From: Deltaproteobacteria bacterium | GTDB taxonomy: Bacteria > Desulfobacterota > DSM-4660 > Desulfatiglandales > Desulfatiglandaceae | Length of the DNA: 5,348 nucleotides | Direction: 5' to 3' | NCBI GenBank assembly: GCA_018644785.1 | Contig: JABGPV010000325.1 | Coordinates: 1-5,348 of the forward strand | Shown: positions 1 to 5,348 of the stretch, piece by piece | Numbering within the stretch: position 1 is the first letter of the stretch | Layout: every line of letters begins with the position of its first letter | Position numbers and translations under genes: made by a program | Notes under the pieces: generated by a model | Database searches by the model: none | Seen by the model: only the letters and a program-made list of their open reading frames with translations | What the model was told of the DNA's origin: nothing

Positions 1-64
1 TATTCAAGATTAATTTTCGAGGTCTGAAGTAATAAAACTATGAAGAGAATATAACAGGAGTTTA

Positions 65-133
65 GAATTCCGTAGAATTCCGGAGAATTCCGGGGACACA
101 AGAATTCCGGGGACATAATACTGACACCGGGTG
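65..133. repeat. Tandem GAATTCCG(GGGACA) repeat cluster
   Basis: GAATTC occurs four times, starting at 65, 75, 85 and 102. The first two units are 10 bp (GAATTCCGTA, GAATTCCGGA). The last two extend to GAATTCCGGGGACA, with the third copy 17 bp long, and the fourth runs on into TAATACTGACAC. This is direct observation. From memory of proteobacterial genomes, GAATTCCGGGGACA-type sequences recur next to REP-associated (Y1, IS200-like) transposases and as solitary copies, so this may be a remnant or target of such an element. No transposase is visible here. The cluster lies directly upstream of the phosphopantetheinyl transferase and could form part of its leader. The preceding bases 1-64 are AT-rich and show no gene I can support. 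Confidence 0.6.
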
Positions 134-182
134 CCACGACATTTTTTTCAACAGTATTTCAGTGGGATCTATGAGATCAGGT

Positions 183-191
183 GGAAGAGGG
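183..191 (+). promoter_or_regulatory. Ribosome binding site of the phosphopantetheinyl transferase
   Basis: GGAAGAGGG sits 8 bases before the ATG at 200. It decides the start of the downstream gene: the in-frame GTG at 131 has no comparable purine-rich site and would add 23 residues encoded next to the repeat cluster. Confidence 0.65.
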
Positions 192-199
192 TATTGAAT

Positions 200-937
200 A
201 TGGGCGTATCTGAAGCGCTGAAATTGCCCATGGATCGGGTTGATCTCTGGTGGGAAGATATTGACAGTCAATTTAAAAAGATCCCTGAGTTTTGGGATGC
301 TTTGCCGGAAGATGAGCGAAAACGGGCCGAGAGATTTCGGTTTGACCGCCACCGGGAGCGATTCATCGTTTGCCGGGGCAGACTCCGGGAAATTCTGAGC
401 GGTTATTCAAAAGGGCTTCCGAAAACGATTCGCTTCCGTAAAGGTCCTGGCGGAAAACCGGCCGTTAATGAGGATAATCCCGAAATTCGTTTCAATCTTT
501 CCCACAGCGGCGGGCATGCGCTCTATGCCGTTGCATACGGCAGGGAAGTGGGGGTTGATGTTGAAGTAGTTCGGCCGAAACCGAAAGCCGCCGCACTGGT
601 GGGACGTTTTTTTTCAACCAACGAAAAAGCGGCTTTTCAGAAGCTTCAACCCCACGAAGAAAAGGCGGCTTTTTTTGCCGGTTGGACGCGCAAAGAGGCT
701 TATGTGAAAGCCGTGGGCAAGGGTTTGCGGTTTCCCCTGGACCAGTTCGATGTTTCCCTGAAGCCCGGGGATCAAAATGCCCTGCTTCGCGTGGAAGGCG
801 CACCGGAAGAAACGAAACGCTGGTCACTGCGGGATATCGACTTGGGTCCGGGTTTCAGGGCGGCTTTGGCGGTGGAGATGAAGGATCCATCTTCCGATAA
901 AGATATTTCAACCCGATTCAGGCGTTATTCCCCTTGA
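200..937 (+). CDS. Sfp-type 4'-phosphopantetheinyl transferase
   Basis: The 245-residue protein should move the 4'-phosphopantetheine arm of coenzyme A onto a serine of acyl or peptidyl carrier proteins in the cytoplasm, with Mg2+. The family motifs are present in order: GKP (85-87), FNLSHS (98-103), GVDVE (118-122) and WTRKEAYVKAVGKGL (162-176). Expected metal ligands are D120, E122 and E166, and the lysine of the WxxKExxxK signature is K170. The N-terminal half has the usual DERxRAxRFRF helix (about 38-48) and a second RGRLRE helix. Length fits the Sfp/EntD/HetI group, which is about twice the size of AcpS. I chose ATG 200 for its ribosome binding site; GTG 131 would give 268 residues. No carrier protein, NRPS or PKS gene is nearby, so the natural substrate cannot be told. 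The last 15 or so residues are a charged tail with no motif. The gene converges on the serine hydrolase. Confidence 0.93.
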   Translation: MGVSEALKLPMDRVDLWWEDIDSQFKKIPEFWDALPEDERKRAERFRFDRHRERFIVCRGRLREILSGYSKGLPKTIRFRKGPGGKPAVNEDNPEIRFNLSHSGGHALYAVAYGREVGVDVEVVRPKPKAAALVGRFFSTNEKAAFQKLQPHEEKAAFFAGWTRKEAYVKAVGKGLRFPLDQFDVSLKPGDQNALLRVEGAPEETKRWSLRDIDLGPGFRAALAVEMKDPSSDKDISTRFRRYSP

Positions 938-938
938 A

Positions 939-987
939 AACCATGGGGATGATATAGCGTTTTTCACTTGGGAAAACGTGCATGGTT
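939..987. terminator. Nested inverted repeat between convergent genes, possible bidirectional terminator
   Basis: An outer 7-bp repeat, AACCATG (939-945) and CATGGTT (981-987), encloses an inner stem in which CGTTTTTC (958-965) pairs with GGAAAACG (971-978), one pair being a T-G wobble, around loop ACTTG. A T-run (993-997) follows on the plus strand. The position, just after the transferase stop and before the convergent hydrolase stop, suits transcription termination. The stem is AT-rich and the T-run is not directly adjacent, so terminator function is inferred and could be weak. Confidence 0.4.
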
Positions 988-995
988 AGAAATTT

Positions 996-2423
996 TTATT
1001 TCGGCAATGCCGTCAATACATCTCGGATCAGGCTGTTGGTCTGCCAGGCTGCTTTGCTGGATGTGGCACCGAACCTGACCAACACCAGCTTTCGGGACGG
1101 GATGACGACCATCCGTTGTCCCTGAAAGCCTTTTGCCGCAAAAGTATCGCGCGGTGCGTCCGGCCAGGGACGGTCTTCAGGGCTTCCCGCCGCACCCGCA
1201 TTCAGCCAGAAATGGGCGCCGTACTCCCCTTTCGGCGCTTTAGCTGTGGGCATGGTGGTGTAAGCAACCCACCCCTCAGGTAGAATCCGCTCACCATTCC
1301 ATACGCCATCCTGCATATAAAGAAGTCCAAAACGAGCCCAGTCCCTGGGGGTAGCGAAGGCGTATGAGGAACCTACAAAAGTGCCGGAAGCATCCGCTTC
1401 CAGAACAGTGCTGGTCATGCCGATTCTGGCAAACAGTTCTTTGTATATGAAGTCGTAATAGTTGCGGTCTTCCTGTGCTTCAATGGTCGCTCGAATGGTG
1501 CGGGCAATGATATTGGTTGTGCCGCTGGAGTAGGACCAGCGGGAGTCGGGTTTCGCATCGAGCGGTTTTTGCGCCGCAAAGGCGGCAAAATCATCGCTTC
1601 CATAAAGCATGTCCGCTGCGTCATGCATGGGTGCATAAACCTCTTCAAACTCAAGGCCGCTGCTCATCCTCAGCAACTGGTCCAGGGTAATGCTCTGTCT
1701 AGGGTCCCCCGTTTTATGCCATTCGGGAACCGGCGCCGGCTGATGGATGTTCAGCATCCTCTTTTTAACCATAATGCCCATGAGGGCGTTTGTGATGCTT
1801 TTGTTCATGGACCAACCCAGCAGTGGCATCCGGGCGTCAAATCCCGGAGCATATTGCTCCGCAACCAGTTTGCCGTCATAGACCACCACCACGGCACGGG
1901 TTTTTCTGGTATGTTCCGGCCCGGGTTCGTCAAATGCTGAATCCAGCGCTTTTTGAAGCTTTTCGGGATCAATACCCAGCGATGCCGGATCTACCGACCC
2001 CTGTTTTCCCTGGGGCCATGGCAGCGTATCCTTTCCAGTCGCCACCTCAGGCGATACGGTCCTTTTGAAAAACGTTTGTGCTCTTAAAGATGCTTCACTG
2101 CCATCCCCCACGAGAGTACACCCGCACCCTTCGCGGTAAACCGCCTTTGATGTAAACATTCCGAAAGCGGTTGCTGTGGCTGATTTTTCGTTTCGGTCAA
2201 TTTTCCATTTGACCACTTTGGCCAAAGGGTTGACCGGAGCAACATCTTCTTTGAAAACCCTTTTCGGGTCCCTTTTGGAGATGAAAGTGCTGGAGCAGAG
2301 ATATTTGGCCACAAACCCCGTTCCAATGGGCAAAGCCTTGTTGGCATACCAGATGGTACCGCCGACTGCCAACAGAAAAACAGCAAGGAGCAAAACCAGA
2401 AAGATTTTCAACCAGCGTTTCAT
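996..2423 (-). CDS. Serine hydrolase, class C beta-lactamase / 6-aminohexanoate-dimer hydrolase type
   Basis: This 475-residue protein belongs to the serine beta-lactamase-like hydrolases, a family that includes NylB-type amidases, family VIII carboxylesterases and class C beta-lactamases. The SxxK motif is S205-M-N-K208 in GWSMNKS, with S205 the expected nucleophile and K208 its general base. The second motif is Y298-S-S300 in WSYSSGTTN. The form YxS rather than YxN fits NylB-like and esterase members better than true beta-lactamases. A KGFQGQ segment (431-436) occupies the KTG-loop position. Residues 5-25 form one hydrophobic helix after MKRW, so the protein is exported or membrane-anchored; there is no lipobox cysteine. 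A region of about 110 residues with REGCGCTLV (97-105) precedes the catalytic domain. ATG 2423 is preceded by AAGGA (minus strand, 2434-2438) at 10 bases. The substrate is unknown: ester, amide or peptide are all possible, and resistance should not be assumed. The frameshifted glycosyltransferase lies 59 bp upstream on the same strand. Confidence 0.9.
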   Translation of the reverse strand: MKRWLKIFLVLLLAVFLLAVGGTIWYANKALPIGTGFVAKYLCSSTFISKRDPKRVFKEDVAPVNPLAKVVKWKIDRNEKSATATAFGMFTSKAVYREGCGCTLVGDGSEASLRAQTFFKRTVSPEVATGKDTLPWPQGKQGSVDPASLGIDPEKLQKALDSAFDEPGPEHTRKTRAVVVVYDGKLVAEQYAPGFDARMPLLGWSMNKSITNALMGIMVKKRMLNIHQPAPVPEWHKTGDPRQSITLDQLLRMSSGLEFEEVYAPMHDAADMLYGSDDFAAFAAQKPLDAKPDSRWSYSSGTTNIIARTIRATIEAQEDRNYYDFIYKELFARIGMTSTVLEADASGTFVGSSYAFATPRDWARFGLLYMQDGVWNGERILPEGWVAYTTMPTAKAPKGEYGAHFWLNAGAAGSPEDRPWPDAPRDTFAAKGFQGQRMVVIPSRKLVLVRFGATSSKAAWQTNSLIRDVLTALPK

Positions 2424-2442
2424 TTATTCAACGTCCTTTCAT

Positions 2443-2480
2443 TGGCATAATTAAAAATAGTGACGGATCACATTATGCCA
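2443..2480. repeat. Stem-loop between glycosyltransferase and hydrolase
   Basis: TGGCATAAT (2443-2451) and ATTATGCCA (2472-2480) form a perfect 9-bp inverted repeat. Inside it GTGA (2460-2463) pairs with TCAC (2468-2471) around the tetraloop CGGA, leaving an 8-base bulge on one side. Read on the minus strand, the inner hairpin is followed by TATTTTTA, which could slow or partly terminate transcription coming from the glycosyltransferase. It could equally be a regulator binding site upstream of the hydrolase start. The structure is seen; its function is inferred. Confidence 0.45.
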
Positions 2481-2482
2481 GC

Positions 2483-3171
2483 TTATTGAAATAGCCCATA
2501 TTTCACAATGGCGTAAACGGCTTTGAAACCATCCTTCCAGCCGATTTTCTTTCCTTCTTCGTAACTCCTGCCGTAATAGGAGATGCCGACCTCGTAGATG
2601 CGACATTTTTTTCTGGCGATTTTAGCGGTCAATTCGGGTTCGATGCCGAAGCGGTTCTGTTCGAGGGTAATATCCTTAATGATGTCGGTCCTGAAACCTT
2701 GTAACAGGTTTCCATATCCGTCAGGTTCAGGTTCGTGAACATGTTGGAAAAAAGTGTGAGCATGCGGTTGCCCACGTAATGCCAGAACAGGTGAACCCTG
2801 TGGGGACCGTCGCCCATGAACCGGGAACCATAAACCACGTCCGCCCGCCCCTCCAGAATGGGTCCCAGCAGTTTCGGGTACTCCATGGGGTCATATTCGA
2901 GATCAGCATCCTGAATCAGCACGATGTCACCGGTGACATGGTTAAGGCCGGATCTTATGGCCGCGCCCTTGCCCATATTCCCGTCATGGTAAACGGTTTT
3001 GGCCACTTCTTTTTCCAGCTTTTCCCGGATCAGTTCCGTTGTGCCGTCACTGGAAGCGTCATCCACCAGGATAATTTCCTTATCTTCCACGGGGGATGCC
3101 ATTACACGTTCAAGCAGTGCGGGAAGATGCTCTTTTTCATTATAGCAGGGGATAATAATGGATAGCTTCAT
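2483..3171 (-). pseudogene. Family 2 glycosyltransferase (DPM1-like), interrupted by a one-base frameshift
   Basis: The uninterrupted frame (3171 to 2629) encodes 180 residues. The first 159 are a normal GT2 catalytic domain: IIIPCYNE (5-12), VDDASSDGT (36-44), [12 protein letters not shown] (64-75), QDADLEYDP (87-95) with the metal-binding DxD at D88/D90, GSRF (115-118) and TDMETCYKV (151-159). It then switches to unrelated residues and stops. Adding one T to GGTTTC (minus strand, about 2694-2697) restores [20 protein letters not shown], then [20 protein letters not shown] and a tail ending VKYGLFQ, with stop at 2483-2485. This gives 229 residues, the normal length. The family usually transfers mannose or glucose from a nucleotide sugar to a polyprenyl phosphate or related acceptor at the membrane. 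No transmembrane segment is seen. ATG 3171 has GGAGA 9 bases upstream. The shift may be a real mutation or a base-call error: codon use and sequence beyond it show no further decay. Confidence 0.87.
2694..2698 (-). other. Frameshift site in the glycosyltransferase (missing base)
   Basis: The minus strand reads TACAAGGTTTCAGGACC here. The reading frame before it gives CYKV; the frame needed after it gives FRTDIIKD. One extra T in the TTT run joins them exactly. The region has no canonical X-XXY-YYZ slippery heptamer in frame, so programmed frameshifting is unlikely. The exact missing base within the run cannot be assigned. Confidence 0.85.
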
Positions 3172-3287
3172 GAGAGGTTGTCTCCAAATAAGGCCTTCAT
3201 TCGAAACGTCAGGTGATCAAGGTAGTGATTATTTTTGCGCATTTAAGGCGTAAAGGCAAGCTGAACGTGGTGATCCATTTTTTGGCC

Positions 3288-3316
3288 TTGACGGGTGCGC
3301 TTTGAAATTCAATAAT
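3288..3316 (+). promoter_or_regulatory. Sigma70-type promoter of the acyl-CoA dehydrogenase
   Basis: TTGACG (3288-3293) and AATAAT (3311-3316) each match the sigma70 consensus at five of six positions and are separated by exactly 17 bases. Transcription would start about 3323, leaving a leader of roughly 50 bases. The spacer and -10 box are overlapped by the palindrome TTGAA-A-TTCAA (3302-3312), a possible operator. No regulator gene is present in the window. The promoter is inferred from sequence match only. Confidence 0.6.
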
Positions 3317-3344
3317 GCTGTCTGAATTTTGAGAAAATAATGCC

Positions 3345-3359
3345 GACTTTTTTAAAGTC
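3345..3359. repeat. Inverted repeat in the dehydrogenase leader
   Basis: GACTTT (3345-3350) and AAAGTC (3354-3359) form 6-bp arms around TTT, ending four bases before the GGAGG ribosome binding site. As RNA this is a small, weak hairpin that might affect translation initiation. It might also be chance in AT-rich sequence. Confidence 0.3.
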
Positions 3360-3363
3360 TTAT

Positions 3364-3368
3364 GGAGG
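3364..3368 (+). promoter_or_regulatory. Ribosome binding site of the acyl-CoA dehydrogenase
   Basis: GGAGG lies 7 bases before ATG 3376 and fixes that start. The in-frame ATG at 3340 would place this site inside the coding region and add 12 residues (MPTFLKSYGGLF) unlike the family N-terminus. Confidence 0.85.
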
Positions 3369-3375
3369 TTTGTTT

Positions 3376-4983
3376 ATGACCCATCAAGAAACAATGGACC
3401 CTGAGATTTTGAACATGGTTCTGGATACCATTGATAAGTTAGAAAAAGAAAAGCTTCCCATTGATACAAAGCTCGAAATGGATCGCCTGGGGACGTTTCC
3501 AACCGAGTTGATCGAATTTATGCTGGGTCCGGATATTGCGCTCCACCTTATTTTTATTCCGGAGGCTTATGGGGGCCTGGGGGCCGGCGCCACGGAAATC
3601 GCCATCGTAAGCGAGCGGATGGCCAAGATGGATCTGGCGGTGGCCACGTCTTTTCTGGCCATCTGCCTCGGGATGGACCCCATTCGGGTGGGTTCCACCC
3701 CGGAACAGAAGGAAAAGTATATCGGAAAGATTGCCGATGAAGGCCTGGTGGTTGCCTATGGTGTTACAGAGCCTGAGGCGGGCAGCAATGTTCAGTCGCT
3801 CAAGACCAAGGCGGTACGTGTTCTGGATGACAACGGTCAGGTGAAAGGATACCGGATCAACGGCCAGAAACAATTCATCACCAACGGCGGTGTGGCACAG
3901 CTTTATACTATCTTGGCCGATGCGCCGGACGGCCCCTCTTTCTTCATCGTTCCGGGTGGTGCTGAAGGCCTGGTCCCCGGCAAACATGAAGACAAACACG
4001 GGATTCGTGCTTCGGACACCTGCCCCTTGAGCCTGGAAGACCTCTATGTTCCCGCGGAGGACCTTGTGGGGGGCGTTGAAGGACAAGGTTTGAAGCAGGC
4101 CAATAAAGTGTTCGGGTACACCCGGCTCATGGTGGCCACATTCGGTCTGGGTGGCGGTGTGGCGGCCCTTGAAAGGACGATCAAATACGCCAAAGAGCGG
4201 GTTCAGTTCGGTACTCCCCTGATTGAAAAGCAGGGATATACGCACCAGCTTCTGGTGCCGCACGCCGTACAGCTGGAGGCGGCCAGGGCCCATATCGAAG
4301 AGGTGGCCAGGCGTTTGGATACGGATGAAGAAGATCTGCAGGTGGAAGGCTCCATCGCCAAATACTTTGCCACCGAGGCGGGGGATGCCATGGCCAACGA
4401 TGCCATTCAGGCATTCGGCGGGTATGGCTATATTCGGGAATACGAAGTGGAGAAGATCAAGCGGGATGTGAAGATCCTGACCATTTATGAGGGAACCAGC
4501 GAAATTCAGCGGAATATCATCGCCATGTTCCGGCTCAGATCGACGGTTCGGTCCAAGGGCGGTTTCTACAATGAAATGGCGGACGGGCTGGCCCGATTGC
4601 CTGTGGAAACCGGCGGCCCCATGCTGGTGGGTGCCGTGCGGCTGATGAATGAAGTGATTCAAAGCGCTCGCAAAGGGAAACTCACCAAGAATCAGTACGT
4701 CATGTTTCAGCTGGCGGATATGATGACCTGGGCTGAGGTGGCAAATGCCCTGTGCCACAAAGCGGCTGCGGATGAAAGCGGCCCGGCATTTATGAATGCT
4801 GCTGCACGGCTTTTTGCACGGGAAGCCATTGGTAAGATTCGCGCCAACGGACTTCTGATCAGCCAGGGGTGCGGAACGATCCTGGAGGATGTGGCATCAA
4901 AATTGAATGCGCTCAATACGGAGCAGATTCTGGCCGGCAGTCTGGCAGATATGGATATCGTTTCAAAGGAACTGGCGGCCTAG
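3376..4983 (+). CDS. Acyl-CoA dehydrogenase with C-terminal extension
   Basis: This 535-residue flavoenzyme should oxidise an acyl-CoA to the trans-2-enoyl-CoA with FAD, passing electrons to electron-transfer flavoprotein, as in beta-oxidation. Domain order is normal. A helical N-terminal domain (about 1-123) includes PEAYGGLGAG (62-71). The beta domain opens with GVTEPEAGSN (129-138), the first family signature with N138 where D is usual. The C-terminal helical domain has R250, RVQFG (275-279) for FAD contacts between subunits, and the second signature QAFGGYGYIREYEVEKIKRD (345-364). The expected catalytic base is E372 in YEGTSEIQ. About 150 residues follow this point, whereas classical short- and medium-chain enzymes of about 380 residues end soon after it. 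This recalls VLCAD/ACAD9-like extended forms and many delta-proteobacterial paralogues. Chain length and substrate cannot be read from sequence. No etfAB, thiolase or hydratase lies in the window. A helicase starts four bases after the stop. Confidence 0.95.
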   Translation: MTHQETMDPEILNMVLDTIDKLEKEKLPIDTKLEMDRLGTFPTELIEFMLGPDIALHLIFIPEAYGGLGAGATEIAIVSERMAKMDLAVATSFLAICLGMDPIRVGSTPEQKEKYIGKIADEGLVVAYGVTEPEAGSNVQSLKTKAVRVLDDNGQVKGYRINGQKQFITNGGVAQLYTILADAPDGPSFFIVPGGAEGLVPGKHEDKHGIRASDTCPLSLEDLYVPAEDLVGGVEGQGLKQANKVFGYTRLMVATFGLGGGVAALERTIKYAKERVQFGTPLIEKQGYTHQLLVPHAVQLEAARAHIEEVARRLDTDEEDLQVEGSIAKYFATEAGDAMANDAIQAFGGYGYIREYEVEKIKRDVKILTIYEGTSEIQRNIIAMFRLRSTVRSKGGFYNEMADGLARLPVETGGPMLVGAVRLMNEVIQSARKGKLTKNQYVMFQLADMMTWAEVANALCHKAAADESGPAFMNAAARLFAREAIGKIRANGLLISQGCGTILEDVASKLNALNTEQILAGSLADMDIVSKELAA

Positions 4984-4987
4984 ATTA

Positions 4988-5348
4988 GTGTCTTCGAAAC
5001 GGCAATACCGAAAACCCAGAAGGCCTCCCCGCTCCGGCAAGAAAACATTGTCAAGGAGCGGGGACAAGTATAATAGCCCGAAAATTGATCACGGCCTTAA
5101 ATCAATTTTTGAAAGAATCGGCGTTCCCGACAAGACGCCTTTCGTGCCGGATCCGTTTCAGTTGGAAGCGGTTGAGCTGGTTCAAAACGATGATGTTCTG
5201 GTCAGCGCACCCACCGGGTCGGGAAAAACCTGGATTGCCGTTCAGGCCATTGAGGCGTGCTTGGCAAGAGGTCTCAGTGTCTGGTACGCTTCTCCCCTGA
5301 AAGCCCTTTCCAATTCAATTTATCAGGAATTTACAGGGCAATTCGGGG
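4988..5348 (+). CDS. DEAD/DEAH-box superfamily 2 helicase, N-terminal part (runs off window)
   Basis: This frame is open from GTG 4988 to the window end (120 codons) with no stop. Residues 1-30 are basic and proline-rich (KRQYRKPRRPPRSGKK), a likely flexible nucleic-acid-contacting tail. The helicase core then begins: PDPFQLEAV (54-62) with a Q-motif-like glutamine at Q58, Walker A motif APTGSGKT (74-81), and motif Ia ASPLKALSN (101-109). The PLKAL form is typical of Ski2/Lhr/RecQ-like SF2 helicases rather than the RNA-type PTRELA. The product would unwind nucleic acid using ATP; the exact subfamily needs the missing C-terminal part. No ATG occurs in frame before the motifs. GTG 4988, four bases after the dehydrogenase stop, is the best start, with AAGGA (4966-4970) rather far away, so translational coupling is inferred. 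TTG 5048 or GTG 5144 are alternatives. A strong hairpin (5026-5064) lies within this coding start. Confidence 0.82.
   Translation, partial: MSSKRQYRKPRRPPRSGKKTLSRSGDKYNSPKIDHGLKSIFERIGVPDKTPFVPDPFQLEAVELVQNDDVLVSAPTGSGKTWIAVQAIEACLARGLSVWYASPLKALSNSIYQEFTGQFG
5026..5064. repeat. Strong GC-rich hairpin at the helicase 5' end
   Basis: TCCCCGCTCC (5026-5035) pairs perfectly with GGAGCGGGGA (5055-5064), a 10-bp stem. Inside it GGCAA (5036-5040) can pair with TTGTC (5048-5052), with one G-T wobble, after a two-base bulge. It lies 43 bases after the dehydrogenase stop. No T-run follows, so it is not a classical intrinsic terminator. It might protect the 3' end of the dehydrogenase message or reduce helicase translation. 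If GTG 4988 is the true start, it is also coding (residues PPRSG to SRSGD). Confidence 0.65.

Noticed and set aside
1..64. Possible end of an upstream gene
   Set aside because: All plus frames stop within a few codons and the remaining residues are too few to recognise. No claim is made.
131..199. GTG 131 as start of the phosphopantetheinyl transferase
   Set aside because: It lacks a ribosome binding site, abuts the repeat cluster, and its extra residues do not resemble the family. ATG 200 has GGAAGAGGG at 8 bases.
1569..2068. Plus-strand open frames within the serine hydrolase
   Set aside because: They are antisense to a gene with clear SxxK and YxS motifs and carry no domain signal of their own.
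2690..2705. Programmed ribosomal frameshift in the glycosyltransferase
   Set aside because: No canonical slippery heptamer is in frame, and no frameshift is expected in this family. A missing base is simpler.
3439..4758. Long minus-strand open frame (439 residues) inside the acyl-CoA dehydrogenase
   Set aside because: It is fully antisense to a gene with clear family motifs, shows no recognisable domain, and is explained by the codon bias of the real gene.
5048..5074. Promoter TTGTCA-N15-TATAAT in front of the helicase
   Set aside because: The spacing is two bases short of optimal, and it would start transcription downstream of the best start codon. Noted only as a curiosity.
5085..5300. 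Plus-strand open frame of 71 residues near the right edge
   Set aside because: It overlaps the helicase in another frame. The helicase frame carries Walker A and PLKAL motifs, so this is a shadow.

Overview
This window carries five protein-coding loci, most likely from a mesophilic delta-proteobacterial (Desulfobacterota, Desulfobacterales-like) chromosome. That assignment is an inference from three things: the style of the long acyl-CoA dehydrogenase, the PLKAL-type DEAD/DEAH helicase with a basic N-terminus, and an iterated GAATTCCGGGGACA element of a kind I associate with such genomes. No marker gene here proves it.

Layout, left to right. Bases 1-199 hold no convincing gene. They contain a short AT-rich stretch, then four tandem, partly degenerate copies of GAATTCCG(GGGACA). 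A Sfp-type 4'-phosphopantetheinyl transferase follows on the plus strand (200-937). It converges on a minus-strand serine hydrolase of the class C beta-lactamase / 6-aminohexanoate-dimer-hydrolase type (996-2423), with a nested inverted repeat between the two ends. Upstream of the hydrolase, on the same strand, lies a GT2 (DPM1-like) glycosyltransferase (2483-3171). It is split by a one-base frameshift near 2694-2697, and restoring one base gives a normal 229-residue enzyme. A divergent intergenic region (3172-3375) has a good sigma70-type promoter, TTGACG-N17-AATAAT, driving a 535-residue acyl-CoA dehydrogenase (3376-4983). Four bases after its stop, a GTG codon opens a DEAD/DEAH-box helicase (4988 onward) that runs off the window end after the Walker A and Ia motifs.

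How the genes relate. The glycosyltransferase and hydrolase may be co-transcribed (59 bp apart), although a stem-loop lies between them. The dehydrogenase and helicase look translationally adjacent and probably share a transcript, despite having no obvious functional link. The phosphopantetheinyl transferase has no carrier-protein partner in view. I see no tRNA, rRNA, CRISPR array, complete mobile element or defence cassette. This looks like ordinary chromosome. The most useful points are the frameshifted glycosyltransferase, the GAATTC repeat cluster, and the helicase start with its unusually strong hairpin.
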